A stretch of 64,000 bases of DNA, taken from positions 186,001 through 250,000 of the forward strand of contig DXFL01000006.1 in the NCBI GenBank assembly GCA_019114445.1, given 5' to 3'. The translations under genes were made by a program, and so were the position numbers. The stretch comes from Candidatus Barnesiella excrementigallinarum (GTDB taxonomy: Bacteria > Bacteroidota > Bacteroidia > Bacteroidales > Barnesiellaceae). The notes below the pieces were generated by a model. It did no database searches. It was not told the origin of the DNA and was given only the letters and a program-made list of their open reading frames with translations. Shown here one piece after another: positions 55,148 through 64,000 of the stretch (positions within the stretch are counted from its first letter, which is position 1; every line of letters starts with the position of its first letter).

Positions 55148-55906
55148 CTACATATCCCATACGCTGCGGCGACGGCGATTCCCGAATACCGGCGAATAAT
55201 CGTCGTCCCGGTCGAAACTGCCGCCATTGCGCAGAGGGGGCAGCGAATCGCCGCTACGCTCGCGTTTCTCCATCACAATACGTTCGTTGCGGCCTCGCAC
55301 TACGCCATCACGTTCGGCACACGACAAGTCCTGATCGTAATGCAATCCCTTGAACAGCAAATCCAAAACATCGTCGTTCAACTCGCCCATAAACACATGG
55401 TTGCACAAATGGTACACCCGGTCGAGAAATCCATCGAACTCTTTGTCGCTCATGCCTTTCGACTGTTTGAACCGCTCCATGCAGCGACTGCTGTTCTGCA
55501 AATTCTCCCGCATTTGCGATTCCAATTCGTTGAATCGCGCCATACGCGACAAATACTCATCGTTCGCCCGACGTACCTCGGCCATACGCCTCTCATCGCC
55601 CGCACAATCGAGCATATCCCGCCCGAAATAGCGGACACAGGCCACCAAAGCATCGTCGCCGCCAATCACATCAGATATGAACGCCCCCATTTTCGGGTTC
55701 GCCATAAACAATTTGCACAACTTGCTTTGGTCATCGGCAAGCCGTTCGTAACGTTCGTTCCGATACGAATCGTACTCCTCCAACGCATCGAACAACTCCT
55801 CATCGTTGTCGACCCGACGAGTGGGATACCGATGTAAAATCCTTTCTACAAGCAAGTCGCGCGACCTACGGGCCCGACTGCCCTCTTTTTGATAATTCTT
55901 TTCCAT
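55148..55906 (-). CDS. scaffold-like protein upstream of the capsid-like gene
   Basis: A 252-residue charged, largely helical protein. The start at 55906 is preferred to 55930 because a promoter-like TTACTTTG lies at 55943-55950, too close to the latter. The body (AEVRRANDEYLSRMARFNELESQMRENL..., shown in part) is coiled-coil-like; the tail is basic (NRRRRSVWDM). A helical protein of this kind directly before a major capsid gene is the usual place of a scaffolding protein. No sequence family is recognised. Confidence 0.5.
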   Translation of the reverse strand: MEKNYQKEGSRARRSRDLLVERILHRYPTRRVDNDEELFDALEEYDSYRNERYERLADDQSKLCKLFMANPKMGAFISDVIGGDDALVACVRYFGRDMLDCAGDERRMAEVRRANDEYLSRMARFNELESQMRENLQNSSRCMERFKQSKGMSDKEFDGFLDRVYHLCNHVFMGELNDDVLDLLFKGLHYDQDLSCAERDGVVRGRNERIVMEKRERSGDSLPPLRNGGSFDRDDDYSPVFGNRRRRSVWDM

Positions 55907-56042
55907 AAACTTTATAATTTGTTTTCCCATATATGGTACCGCAAAGTAAAACCTGCACTATCCCCATTTTATGGCAGCTTCATACAATCGCGCATTTATC
56001 GAAAGATTTTACAGGAAAAGAGCGATTACAGAAAAATTTCTT

Positions 56043-56068
56043 TATCTTTGTAAGATTCACTATTTTTG
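56043..56068 (+). promoter_or_regulatory. two -7 boxes before fumarase
   Basis: TATCTTTG (56043-56050) and TATTTTTG (56061-56068). The second has TTTC 20 bases upstream at the -33 place. Both precede the ATG at 56146. Confidence 0.5.
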
Positions 56069-56145
56069 CAACACAATCGAGCCGAGGCCGATTTCGACAC
56101 ACGATTCTCCTCTACCTCGAAAAACGAACTAAATAACATATAACT

Positions 56146-57786
56146 ATGGCTATCACACCGTTTAAGTATCAACCCATGTTCCCGCTCGGCGAAGATACCA
56201 CCGAGTACTATCTGCTTACGAAAGACTATGTATCGGTAAGCGAGTTCGAAGGGAAACCCATCTTGAAAATCGAAAAAGAGGGCCTCACCGCTATGGCAAA
56301 CGCCGCATTCCGCGACGTATCGTTCATGCTGCGCCGCTCGCACAACGAGCAAGTGGCCAAAATCCTCAACGACCCCGAAGCCAGCGAAAACGACAAATAT
56401 GTAGCGCTCACCTTCCTGCGCAATGCCGAAGTGGCCGCCAAAGGGGTTCTCCCCTTCTGCCAAGATACCGGTACGGCTATTATCCACGGCGAAAAAGGAC
56501 AACAAGTATGGACCGGATACTGCGACGAAGAGGCTCTTTCGCTCGGTGTCTACAAAACCTACACCGAAGAGAATTTGCGCTACTCGCAAAACGCTCCCCT
56601 CTCGATGTACGAAGAGGTAAACACCAAATGCAACCTCCCCGCTCAAATCGACCTCGAAGCTACCGAAGGCATGGAATACCGGTTCCTCTGTGTAACCAAA
56701 GGTGGGGGCTCGGCCAACAAAACATACCTCTATCAAGAGACCAAAGCCATTCTCAACCCCGGTACGCTCGTACCCTTCCTCGTTGAGAAGATGAAAACCC
56801 TCGGTACGGCAGCCTGTCCGCCTTACCACATCGCATTTGTCATTGGCGGCACATCGGCCGAGAAAAACCTCCTCACCGTTAAACTCGCCTCGACACACTA
56901 CTACGACAACCTGCCTACCACGGGCAACGAATACGGCCGTGCCTTCCGCGACGTCGAGCTCGAAAAACAAGTTCTCGAAGAGGCTCACCGCATAGGGCTC
57001 GGAGCACAATTCGGCGGCAAATATTTCGCACACGACGTACGTATCATACGTCTGCCGCGCCACGGAGCATCCTGCCCCGTAGGATTGGGCGTAAGCTGCT
57101 CGGCCGATCGCAATATCAAATGTAAAATCAACAAAGAGGGTATTTGGATCGAAAAACTCGACAGCAACCCCGGCGAACTCATTCCCGAAGCTCTGCGTCA
57201 GGCCGGCGAAGGCAATGCCGTGAAGATCAACCTCAACCAACCCATGAGCGAAATCCTCAAAGAGCTCGACAAATATCCCGTAGCCACACGGCTCTCGCTC
57301 AACGGTACCATCATCGTAGGCCGCGACATCGCTCACGCCAAACTCAAAGAGCGTCTCGACCGTGGCGAAGATCTGCCCCAATACATCAAGGATCACCCCA
57401 TCTACTATGCCGGTCCTGCCAAAACACCACAAGGTATGGCCTGCGGCTCGATGGGTCCCACGACTGCCGGTCGTATGGATCCCTACGTAGACCTCTTCCA
57501 AAGCCACGGAGGCTCCATGATTATGCTCGCTAAGGGTAACCGCAGCCAAGCCGTTACCGACGCCTGCAAGAAACACGGAGGCTTCTACCTCGGCAGTATC
57601 GGTGGTCCCGCCGCTATCCTTGCCCAAAACAACATCAAGAGCATCGAGTGCGTCGAATACCCCGAACTCGGCATGGAAGCTATTTGGAAAATCGAAGTTG
57701 AAGACTTCCCCGCATTTATCCTCGTCGATAACAAGGGCAACGACTTCTTCAAACAGATTAAACCTATCTGCTCCGCCAAGAAATAA
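56146..57786 (+). CDS. fumA: class I fumarate hydratase
   Basis: A 546-residue iron-sulfur fumarase that interconverts fumarate and malate, used in the reductive branch of Bacteroidales fermentation. Signature parts include [45 protein letters not shown] (shown in part as [20 protein letters not shown]) and cysteines in the N-terminal, central and C-terminal domains that hold the 4Fe-4S cluster. Full length for the class. Monocistronic with a strong terminator. Confidence 0.93.
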   Translation: MAITPFKYQPMFPLGEDTTEYYLLTKDYVSVSEFEGKPILKIEKEGLTAMANAAFRDVSFMLRRSHNEQVAKILNDPEASENDKYVALTFLRNAEVAAKGVLPFCQDTGTAIIHGEKGQQVWTGYCDEEALSLGVYKTYTEENLRYSQNAPLSMYEEVNTKCNLPAQIDLEATEGMEYRFLCVTKGGGSANKTYLYQETKAILNPGTLVPFLVEKMKTLGTAACPPYHIAFVIGGTSAEKNLLTVKLASTHYYDNLPTTGNEYGRAFRDVELEKQVLEEAHRIGLGAQFGGKYFAHDVRIIRLPRHGASCPVGLGVSCSADRNIKCKINKEGIWIEKLDSNPGELIPEALRQAGEGNAVKINLNQPMSEILKELDKYPVATRLSLNGTIIVGRDIAHAKLKERLDRGEDLPQYIKDHPIYYAGPAKTPQGMACGSMGPTTAGRMDPYVDLFQSHGGSMIMLAKGNRSQAVTDACKKHGGFYLGSIGGPAAILAQNNIKSIECVEYPELGMEAIWKIEVEDFPAFILVDNKGNDFFKQIKPICSAKK

Positions 57787-57810
57787 TCCTGCGGGACAGG
57801 CTCAATACAC

Positions 57811-57853
57811 CAGCGGGGCGGCCTCGGTCAGGCTGCCCCGCTGTATTTTTATC
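57811..57853 (+). terminator. fumarase terminator
   Basis: CAGCGGGGCGGCC (57811-57823) pairs with 57831-57843 (13 bp, one G-T), followed by TATTTTTAT. Confidence 0.88.
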
Positions 57854-57914
57854 GATAGCCGAATATCGCACACGCACAAGTGCCATGCTGCACCGTAACC
57901 CGCCAGTCTCTTCA

Positions 57915-57959
57915 AAAACAAGCATAGCCCGGCGAACGGGTTCCGTTCGCCGGGCTATG
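57915..57959 (-). terminator. terminator of the menG/purC side
   Basis: A perfect 17-bp stem (57923-57939 with 57943-57959) with a three-base loop, followed on the minus strand by CTTGTTTTTG. It ends the transcript of menG. Confidence 0.85.
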
Positions 57960-58007
57960 TATAGATAGTCAATCGTCCTTATGAGCAAAAGCCCCCGTTC
58001 GATTGGA

Positions 58008-58754
58008 TTATTTCTTCTGTTTCTCCCCGATGTAGATAGTACAGGCACCAAAGGTGAGCCGGCGGCAGTAACAATGGTCGAAACCGGCACGACGGAAAAT
58101 GTCGAGCATCGCCTCGCCCTGCGGCACGGCAGCGACCGAACGGGGCAGGTAGCTGTATGCGCTGCGGTCTTTCGACACCAGTCGCCCTACGAAGGGGATA
58201 AAAGTATAGGTATAGAACTTATAAAGCTGACGGAAGGGAAAACGTTCGGGAGTAGACAATTCGATCACGCACAATGCGCCGCCGGGTCGCAACACCCGAT
58301 ACATCTCCCGGAATCCCGCTTCGAGATGCTCGAAATTGCGCACCCCGTAAGCTACGGTCACCACATCGAAACTGTTATCGTCGAAATCCATCGACAGGCA
58401 ATCCTGCACCTCGTAGAGGATACGGCGCTGCGCATTACGTTTGGCCGCCTTCTCTCGGGCAATCCGCAACATACCCTCCGAAAGGTCGATACCGATAATT
58501 TGGTTGGGATTGAGACGCTCGTCGAGCAACAAAGCCAAATCGCCCGTGCCCGTAGCCACATCGAGTATGCGTCGGTGGGGATACCGTCGCAACATCTTTA
58601 CCGCAATCCGGCGCCACCACCGATCTATGCCCGCAGTCATCGTGCGGTTCATCGTATCGTAAGCCGGCGCAATAGAGTCGAACATCTCGCGCACCTGCGT
58701 GGTCTTGTCGGTCTCCTCGTTGTAAGGTTTTATCTCCTCTGCTTTATAATCCAT
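58008..58754 (-). CDS. menG: demethylmenaquinone methyltransferase
   Basis: A 248-residue S-adenosylmethionine-dependent methyltransferase of the UbiE/MenG family, last step of menaquinone synthesis. Motifs are YDTMNRTMTAGIDRWWRR, ILDVATGTGDLALLL (SAM-binding) and LRPGGALCVIELSTPE. Bacteroidales make menaquinone, so MenG is the likely role. It lies 25 bases after purC and shares a transcript with it. Confidence 0.92.
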   Translation of the reverse strand: MDYKAEEIKPYNEETDKTTQVREMFDSIAPAYDTMNRTMTAGIDRWWRRIAVKMLRRYPHRRILDVATGTGDLALLLDERLNPNQIIGIDLSEGMLRIAREKAAKRNAQRRILYEVQDCLSMDFDDNSFDVVTVAYGVRNFEHLEAGFREMYRVLRPGGALCVIELSTPERFPFRQLYKFYTYTFIPFVGRLVSKDRSAYSYLPRSVAAVPQGEAMLDIFRRAGFDHCYCRRLTFGACTIYIGEKQKK

Positions 58755-58779
58755 TTATCGTATAATCCTTTCCCCGCTA

Positions 58780-59733
58780 TTATTTCTTGCGGCTGTTCAG
58801 GAAGTCGGTCACATTCTTTTCGATTCGGGCAGCCACGTCTTCACCTTCGGCTTTGACAAACTTCTCGCCCACGATGTGCTCGTACAGCTCGATATAGCGA
58901 TCCGACACACTGTTGCAATAAGCCTCGGTCATTTCGGGAACCTGCTGCCCCTCCTTACCTTGAAATCCATTCTGAATCAACCATTGACGAACGAACTCTT
59001 TCGAAAGTTGACGTTGTTCTTCGCCGCGGGCCAAACGATCTTCATACCCCTCGGCATAGAAATAACGCGAAGAGTCGGGGGTGTGGATTTCGTCAATAAG
59101 AATAATTTTATCGCCTATCTTACCGAATTCGTATTTCGTATCTACGAGGATAAGACCTTTTTGGGCCGCCATCTCGCAACCCCGTTGATAGAGCGCCAAC
59201 GTATATTTTTCGAGTTGCTCGTAATCCTCGCGCGAAACGATGCCGCGGGCAATAATCTCGGCCTTCGAAATATCCTCGTCGTGACCGGCATCTGCTTTGG
59301 TCGTCGGCGTAATGATAGGGTGCAGGAATTTTTCATTCTCTTTCATACCTTCGGGCATGGTCTCGCCGCAAAGCGTCCGTTTGCCGGCTTTATATTCACG
59401 CCACGCATGACCTGTCAAATAACCCCGTACAACCATCTCGACCTTGAACGGTTCGCAACGCAGACCCACAGTTACCATCGGGTCGGGAGTAGCCACTTTC
59501 CAGTTCGGAAGAATATCCGACGTAGCGTCCAAAAATTTGGCGGCAATTTGGTTCAGCACCTGCCCTTTGTAGGGGATACCTTCGGGCAAAATTACGTCGA
59601 ATGCCGATATACGGTCGCTTACCACCATCACCAGCAACTCGTCGTCGATGTTATACACATCGCGCACTTTACCATGATACACACTCTTTTGTCCGGGAAA
59701 TTTGAAATCGGTTTTTACCAAAGCATTTTTCAT
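58780..59733 (-). CDS. purC: phosphoribosylaminoimidazole-succinocarboxamide synthase
   Basis: A 317-residue enzyme that joins CAIR and aspartate in purine synthesis. The start at 59733 was chosen because it gives the usual N-terminus ([12 protein letters not shown]) and lies behind a TATCTTTG box; the frame is open to 59826. Motifs include [29 protein letters not shown] and DTKYEFG. The length fits the long bacterial form. Confidence 0.93.
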   Translation of the reverse strand: MKNALVKTDFKFPGQKSVYHGKVRDVYNIDDELLVMVVSDRISAFDVILPEGIPYKGQVLNQIAAKFLDATSDILPNWKVATPDPMVTVGLRCEPFKVEMVVRGYLTGHAWREYKAGKRTLCGETMPEGMKENEKFLHPIITPTTKADAGHDEDISKAEIIARGIVSREDYEQLEKYTLALYQRGCEMAAQKGLILVDTKYEFGKIGDKIILIDEIHTPDSSRYFYAEGYEDRLARGEEQRQLSKEFVRQWLIQNGFQGKEGQQVPEMTEAYCNSVSDRYIELYEHIVGEKFVKAEGEDVAARIEKNVTDFLNSRKK

Positions 59734-59791
59734 TTCTGTAATACTTTTTCGTTTATAATATAGTCGTTGTCTCTCCTCTGTAAAGACACCA

Positions 59792-59799
59792 CAAAGATA
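59792..59799 (-). promoter_or_regulatory. -7 box of purC
   Basis: TATCTTTG on the minus strand about 60 bases before ATG 59733. No -33 box at the ideal spacing. Confidence 0.5.
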
Positions 59800-59910
59800 C
59801 AATATAAAAACGAGATAGCACGACAATAAACCCGATTAAGCGCCAACAAAATGTCTCGATCGTTTACCGTAACGATATGGCTCAATCCTCGGCTTTACCG
59901 GGAACGCCCC

Positions 59911-59955
59911 ACAACAAAAAGGAGGAGGCGCAATCCCTTACGCCTCCTCCTTTTT
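59911..59955 (-). terminator. phoH terminator overlapping its coding end
   Basis: AAAAAGGAGGAGGCG (59916-59930) pairs perfectly with 59941-59955. On the minus strand the first arm encodes the last five residues of PhoH (KKEEA); the stop codon lies in the ten-base loop, and the T tract follows the second arm. Confidence 0.8.
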
Positions 59956-60936
59956 CTCTGTTTTTTCCTGCTTGCGGGCTTCGGCCGCCTTACGTACCTT
60001 TGCATCGTGCTTCTCGTAAGCCTCTACGATACGCTGTACCAGTTTATGCCGCACAATATCTTTTTTGTTGAACTCCACCCGGGCTATTCCCTCGACATTT
60101 TTCAAAATATCTATCGCCTGTACCAAGCCCGAAGTTTGCGAAGTCGGCAAGTCTATTTGCGTCATATCGCCCGTGACAATCATTTTGGCATTCATACCCA
60201 ACCGGGTAAGGAACATTTTTATTTGATGCGTCGTAGTATTCTGCGCCTCGTCGAGAATAATCACCGCGTCGCTCAACGTACGGCCGCGCATAAAGGCTAA
60301 CGGAGCGATTTGGATCACATTCGACTCCATATACTCTTTCAGTTTCACGGCCGGAATCATGTCCTGCAAAGCATCGTAGAGCGGTTGCAGATAGGGATCG
60401 ATCTTATCCTTCATGTCTCCCGGCAGGAAACCCAGTTTTTCTCCTGCCTCCACCGCCGGACGGCTCAGGATTATTTTCTTTACCTCCTTATTTTTCAACG
60501 CTTTGACAGCCAAAGCTATGGCCACATAGGTCTTCCCCGATCCCGCAGGACCCAAAGCAAACGTCAAGTCGTTATGGGCAAAAGCCTCTACCAATTTCTG
60601 CTGGTTCGCGGTCTTCCCCGTGATGGGCTTGCCATTCACCCCGTAGATAATGAGATTCTCCTGCGGTTTCACCGCTTGCGGTTCGTCGCCTTTGATAATA
60701 TCGATAATTACCTCTTCGCTCAACTGGTTGTACTCGGCGCAATGCTTTTCGAGCTGTTTGATTTTCTCTTCGAAAAGTTCGGTCTCCTTTTCATCGCCGA
60801 TTACCTTCATCACATTTCCCCGGGCGGCAATGCGCACCTTAGGGAAAAGGTTTTTAATTACCTGCACATTGGCATTGTTCACGCCATAAAAAATCACCGG
60901 ATCAACGGCATCCAATATAATTATTCGCTCTATCAT
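59938..60936 (-). CDS. phoH: PhoH-like ATPase
   Basis: A 332-residue P-loop ATPase. GPAGSGKT is the Walker A motif, VIILDEAQNTT the Walker B motif, and an N-terminal KH-like RNA-binding part precedes them (residues about 1-65). The C-terminus is Lys/Glu-rich. PhoH proteins are linked to RNA metabolism and YbeY in other bacteria. No ybeY gene is adjacent. Monocistronic. Confidence 0.9.
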   Translation of the reverse strand: MIERIIILDAVDPVIFYGVNNANVQVIKNLFPKVRIAARGNVMKVIGDEKETELFEEKIKQLEKHCAEYNQLSEEVIIDIIKGDEPQAVKPQENLIIYGVNGKPITGKTANQQKLVEAFAHNDLTFALGPAGSGKTYVAIALAVKALKNKEVKKIILSRPAVEAGEKLGFLPGDMKDKIDPYLQPLYDALQDMIPAVKLKEYMESNVIQIAPLAFMRGRTLSDAVIILDEAQNTTTHQIKMFLTRLGMNAKMIVTGDMTQIDLPTSQTSGLVQAIDILKNVEGIARVEFNKKDIVRHKLVQRIVEAYEKHDAKVRKAAEARKQEKTEKKEEA

Positions 60937-61067
60937 TCAATTGGTTTATATTCCTGTCCAAGACAATACAAAGAGCCTGTACCTCACCATAAAATCTCCA
61001 TCTCGACAACCCTAAGTCTTGTCCCCGACATCACGTATGCAAAAGTAAAAAAATATCTGCTTATTTT

Positions 61068-62171
61068 TCAAAACAATGAGGGATAATTCTCCGACAGTTT
61101 CTCCAAGAAACCCTCGGTAAGCCGCGACACGGCATAATCGCCCAACCGTTCGACCGGGATTCGCATATACCCCGCCAACTGGGGAATACGCTCGGTCTCC
61201 ACCACATAGAAACGGGCATGGATAATACGATGCGACAACACGTGCTTGCACGCATATACCCGGGCCGATACACTCACCCGACCGGCATCCCGAAACATTC
61301 CCGCCCACGCTTCGCTCCGTTGCAAAACGTCGAGCGGCTGCTCCTCGGCCGTCTCGATAAGCGGCAGTTCATACAAGTTTCGCCAAATGTCCCGTCCCTC
61401 GCGACGGCGCACCCACGTATCAGCCCCGTGCCACACATAAAAATAATTGAAATAGCGGGGTTTCACCACCGTACGCCCCTGCTTCACCGGCAACTCCTCT
61501 ACCCGGTTGGTCGCCAAAGCCATACAACGGTCGGCGAACATACAACCACCACACCGAGGCGAACGTGGCACACAATACAACGCTCCAAACTCCATGAGCG
61601 CCTGATTATACCCTCCGGGATCCCGGAGGTCGAGCAATTCGTCGGCCAAAGCGGCAAACAATTTCTTGCCCTCGGTCGTATCGATAGGTACGTCGATACC
61701 ATAAATCCGCGAAAGCACCCGATAGACATTCCCGTCGACCACCGCATGAGGCAAACCGTAAGCAAACGAAGCAATCGCCGCCGCCGTATAGTCGCCTATC
61801 CCCTGCAACGAACGTATTCCCTCGTAGGTCGTAGGGAACTCCCCGCCAAACCGGTCCACCACCTGACGCGCCGCCGTAAGCAAATTGCGGGCCCGGCTGT
61901 AATAGCCCAGCCCCTGCCACAACTTCATCACCTCATCGTCGTCGGCTGCCGCCAGCGAACGCACATCGGGAAAGCGAGACACAAACCGATTATAATATTC
62001 ATATCCCTGCGCCACTCTGGTTTGCTGCAAAATAATCTCCGAAATCCAAATACGATACGCATCGGTAATGCCACGCCACGGCAGTACCCGATGGTTTCCG
62101 GCATACCACTTGTGTAGATCGGCCGATAACGGGGCCAACTGCTCGTGCTGTTCTTCTGCTTCTTTCTTCAT
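61068..62171 (-). CDS. mutY: A/G-specific adenine DNA glycosylase
   Basis: A 367-residue base-excision enzyme that removes adenine opposite 8-oxoguanine. WISEIILQQTRV carries the catalytic Glu, LQGIGDYTAAAIASFAYG the helix-hairpin-helix and VDGNVYRVLSR the catalytic Asp. The 4Fe-4S loop is C-x6-C-x2-C-x5-C (CVPRSPRCGGCMFADRC). The C-terminal ~120 residues resemble the MutT-like 8-oxoG recognition domain. The start at 62171 lies only about nine bases after a TATCTTTG box, so the transcript has almost no leader. Confidence 0.93.
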   Translation of the reverse strand: MKKEAEEQHEQLAPLSADLHKWYAGNHRVLPWRGITDAYRIWISEIILQQTRVAQGYEYYNRFVSRFPDVRSLAAADDDEVMKLWQGLGYYSRARNLLTAARQVVDRFGGEFPTTYEGIRSLQGIGDYTAAAIASFAYGLPHAVVDGNVYRVLSRIYGIDVPIDTTEGKKLFAALADELLDLRDPGGYNQALMEFGALYCVPRSPRCGGCMFADRCMALATNRVEELPVKQGRTVVKPRYFNYFYVWHGADTWVRRREGRDIWRNLYELPLIETAEEQPLDVLQRSEAWAGMFRDAGRVSVSARVYACKHVLSHRIIHARFYVVETERIPQLAGYMRIPVERLGDYAVSRLTEGFLEKLSENYPSLF

Positions 62172-62179
62172 ATTCGATA

Positions 62180-62260
62180 CAAAGATAGAGTAAATAAAAC
62201 AAAGCTCCGCAAAAAAGCATCTGCGTAAAACTATTCTTTTCCAATTTATCACTATCTTTG
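62180..62260. promoter_or_regulatory. divergent promoters of mutY and the next gene
   Basis: Minus-strand TATCTTTG at 62180-62187 serves mutY; plus-strand TATCTTTG at 62253-62260 serves the gene at 62368, giving it a leader of about 105 bases. A TTTG lies 22 bases before the mutY box; the -33 side of the second is weak. Confidence 0.55.
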
Positions 62261-62367
62261 TAGAAGATCGGAGCGGCTCGGCACAATCGGCCCGAAAACA
62301 TGAAGTTTTCGTTCGCCTCGGCTCAAGCCTTTCACTATTTTACAAACACACAAAACATCACACTCCT

Positions 62368-63696
62368 ATGAATACCGACAAACAACGTATATACAGCGGA
62401 GACTGGAAACCACTACACCCCTATTCCAATTCGGCACCTACCGATCTCTACTACATCACACTGGCCAACAAAGTTTTGGCAGCCATTCGGGCCATCGAAG
62501 TACATCTCGACGACGAGGACTATCGCAAACTAAACGATAACGAACAAAAAGAGTTGGCCTGCATTCTTACCGCCTACTTCGAAGATATTATTTCCCAAAC
62601 CGGTATATTCCACGCATTCACCCGGGTACACCACAAGCGATTCGGCAAACTGTTGCCATTCTATACCCTCGACAACAATTACACCCCCGACGAAATCAAC
62701 ACCGAGGATATACAGTTTCTCATTTGGCACTACCATATGCAACTCAACAACCTCGATATACCCTACTCGCCGGAACTCGATACCTTCGCCGCAATAGCCG
62801 CCGATGTGATGGAAATATTCGAAAGCGAATACGAGACCGCACCCGAGAACGAAAAACTCCTACAATATTTCCGTTTCGACGAAAAAGAGGCACACAACCT
62901 TTATGCACTCCACTCCCGATTCCTGTGGCTCTGCACCCAGTCCTACCTCTTCTCCAACAACGGATTTTTGCTCGAAGACCAAGCCGAAGCGCTGGCCGAA
63001 GAGGCCAAAGAAGCCGGCATGGAAGAACAGATACCCGATATGGTCAACCAGCTTTGCAACGATTTCGGATTCAACCATGTCACCGAATTTATGCGGCTTA
63101 CACCCCCTCAATGGCTGGCCGAAGTATTGGGCGAAGAGTCGCCCCTCTACACCTCGCTTATGAGCATGGGGCACAAATACACCGGTTACTACCGCTACGA
63201 AAGCAGCGACGAACACACGACCCGATTCCGCCACATCGCCTCCGACACGGTTATCGAAGCCACCAACCGGTCGCTCGTAGGTCTGCCCCGAAACATGAAA
63301 GACCCCTCGCTTATCCTCCGCACCGGATTCGTGCAATGGAACAACGAATGGTGGCTCTCGGGACAAATAAGCAGCTACGAAGACAATGAGGATTTGCTCG
63401 GCCAAATCACCGGCGACGACGACGAATACAACCTCTTCGAACCCGAAGAAGATCTCCCCGTAGAAGAACAGCAAATTATCCTCACCGACATCCTCTCGAC
63501 AACCGAAGGCGACGAAGGACAACCTCTCGACGAATCGGACACAGCTTGGCAAGCCCTCCTAAACGACGAGATAGGGAAAGACTTCTTCATCGAACAGGTA
63601 AAAGCAGGCAAAATAACCGGATTGCAATTTTACGATGCCCCCGGAAACAAACTCCTCGAAAACCTCGAATTTATAACCGAATACATTAAACGATAA
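62368..63696 (+). CDS. acidic DUF3843-like protein
   Basis: A 442-residue soluble, strongly acidic protein without a signal peptide. It recalls the Bacteroidota family DUF3843 (opening RIYSGDWKPLHPY, then HYHMQLNNLDIPYSP). No catalytic motif is seen. The C-terminal quarter is very acidic (DDDEYNLFEPEEDLPVEEQQ). Function unknown. It has its own promoter. Confidence 0.7.
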   Translation: MNTDKQRIYSGDWKPLHPYSNSAPTDLYYITLANKVLAAIRAIEVHLDDEDYRKLNDNEQKELACILTAYFEDIISQTGIFHAFTRVHHKRFGKLLPFYTLDNNYTPDEINTEDIQFLIWHYHMQLNNLDIPYSPELDTFAAIAADVMEIFESEYETAPENEKLLQYFRFDEKEAHNLYALHSRFLWLCTQSYLFSNNGFLLEDQAEALAEEAKEAGMEEQIPDMVNQLCNDFGFNHVTEFMRLTPPQWLAEVLGEESPLYTSLMSMGHKYTGYYRYESSDEHTTRFRHIASDTVIEATNRSLVGLPRNMKDPSLILRTGFVQWNNEWWLSGQISSYEDNEDLLGQITGDDDEYNLFEPEEDLPVEEQQIILTDILSTTEGDEGQPLDESDTAWQALLNDEIGKDFFIEQVKAGKITGLQFYDAPGNKLLENLEFITEYIKR

Positions 63697-63722
63697 ATTT
63701 AACCTTATAAAAAGAATTCATC

Positions 63723-64000
63723 ATGAAGCGATTTTTGCTATTACCCATCACCCTTCTACTCTGTATTGTCAGCCTTTGTGCCCAACAAGTCGATACCGTA
63801 ACCATACAGAGCAAAATGGGGCGCGACCTCAAAAATGTGATAATCCTCCCCGAAAACTACGACCAAAACAATACAACCCGATACCCTGTCGTTTATCTGC
63901 TGCACGGCTGCGGCGACAACTACGCGGCTTGGATTCGAATAAAACCCGAACTTCCCCAACTCGCCTCGCAATACAACTTTATCATCGTCTGTCCCGACGG
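63723..64000 (+). CDS. secreted esterase, partial (runs off the window)
   Basis: The first 92 codons of an exported protein with a signal peptide (to SLCAQ). The segment NVIILPENYDQ, then VVYLLHGCGDNYAAW, is the start of the putative esterase (esterase D) alpha/beta-hydrolase family; HG is the oxyanion-hole motif. The nucleophile lies beyond the window. It begins 27 bases after the DUF3843-like gene and may be cotranscribed. Confidence 0.75.
   Translation, partial: MKRFLLLPITLLLCIVSLCAQQVDTVTIQSKMGRDLKNVIILPENYDQNNTTRYPVVYLLHGCGDNYAAWIRIKPELPQLASQYNFIIVCPD

Noticed and set aside
51445..55906. Complete prophage
   Set aside because: No integrase, terminase, portal, tail, lysis or attachment site is visible on either side; only head-like genes are present.
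1..64000. CRISPR array, rRNA operon or insertion sequence
   Set aside because: No regularly spaced direct repeats, no rRNA segments and no transposase-like frame were found.

Overview
The window is chromosomal DNA from a member of the Bacteroidales (phylum Bacteroidota). The evidence is TAnnTTTG promoter boxes, a SusC/SusD pair with an ECF sigma/FecR pair in front, proteins ending in type IX secretion (T9SS) sorting domains, a PPi-dependent phosphofructokinase and several Bacteroidales-type families (DUF1573, DUF4974, DUF5018-like, DUF3843-like, GGGtGRT). Genus cannot be fixed from the sequence alone; Barnesiellaceae or a neighbouring family is a guess.

Layout. 1-180: tRNA-Pro(GGG) with a full promoter and a terminator. 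777-5557: a secreted beta-propeller protein followed by a very large T9SS-sorted N-acetylmuramoyl-L-alanine amidase. 5860-11810: outer-membrane barrel, glycosyltransferase, ECF sigma factor, NfeD-type protease, kdsB, and an M16-like protein that lacks the zinc motif. 11979-27417: a nine-gene locus consisting of ECF sigma, FecR anti-sigma, SusC, SusD, surface lipoprotein, beta-propeller, T9SS amidase, T9SS propeller without an amidase domain, and a DigH/YngK-type glycoside hydrolase lipoprotein. 27587-36925: small Cys-rich protein, ferritin, SanA-like protein, lipoprotein, the GGGtGRT/NifU-like pair, a frameshifted membrane AraC regulator, a membrane-anchored MutS relative and a three-repeat protein of unknown function. 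37229-44671: two DUF1573 proteins, MeaB, an FHA/zinc-ribbon protein, a solitary N6-adenine DNA methyltransferase and a GH2 enzyme. 44905-51381: pfp, a 47-residue membrane protein, two tandem alkaline-phosphatase-fold (LTA-synthase-like) enzymes, and a fucosyltransferase-like protein. 51445-55906: five genes resembling a phage head module without terminase, portal, tail or integrase. 56146-64000: fumarase, menG/ubiE, purC, phoH, mutY, a DUF3843-like protein and the start of an esterase.

How the genes fit together. The two most interesting regions are the amidase/SusCD locus and the capsid-like cluster. In the first, secreted zinc amidases would strip peptides from peptidoglycan, a DigH-like hydrolase would cut the resulting bare glycan, and SusCD would import the fragments under ECF/FecR control. 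That reading is an inference from families and gene order. In the second, the major-capsid-like protein carries an N-terminal membrane segment and the rest of the phage is absent, so the cluster is either a decayed prophage or a domesticated particle or shell. Many gene ends are marked by strong hairpin terminators, and coordinates for these are given.
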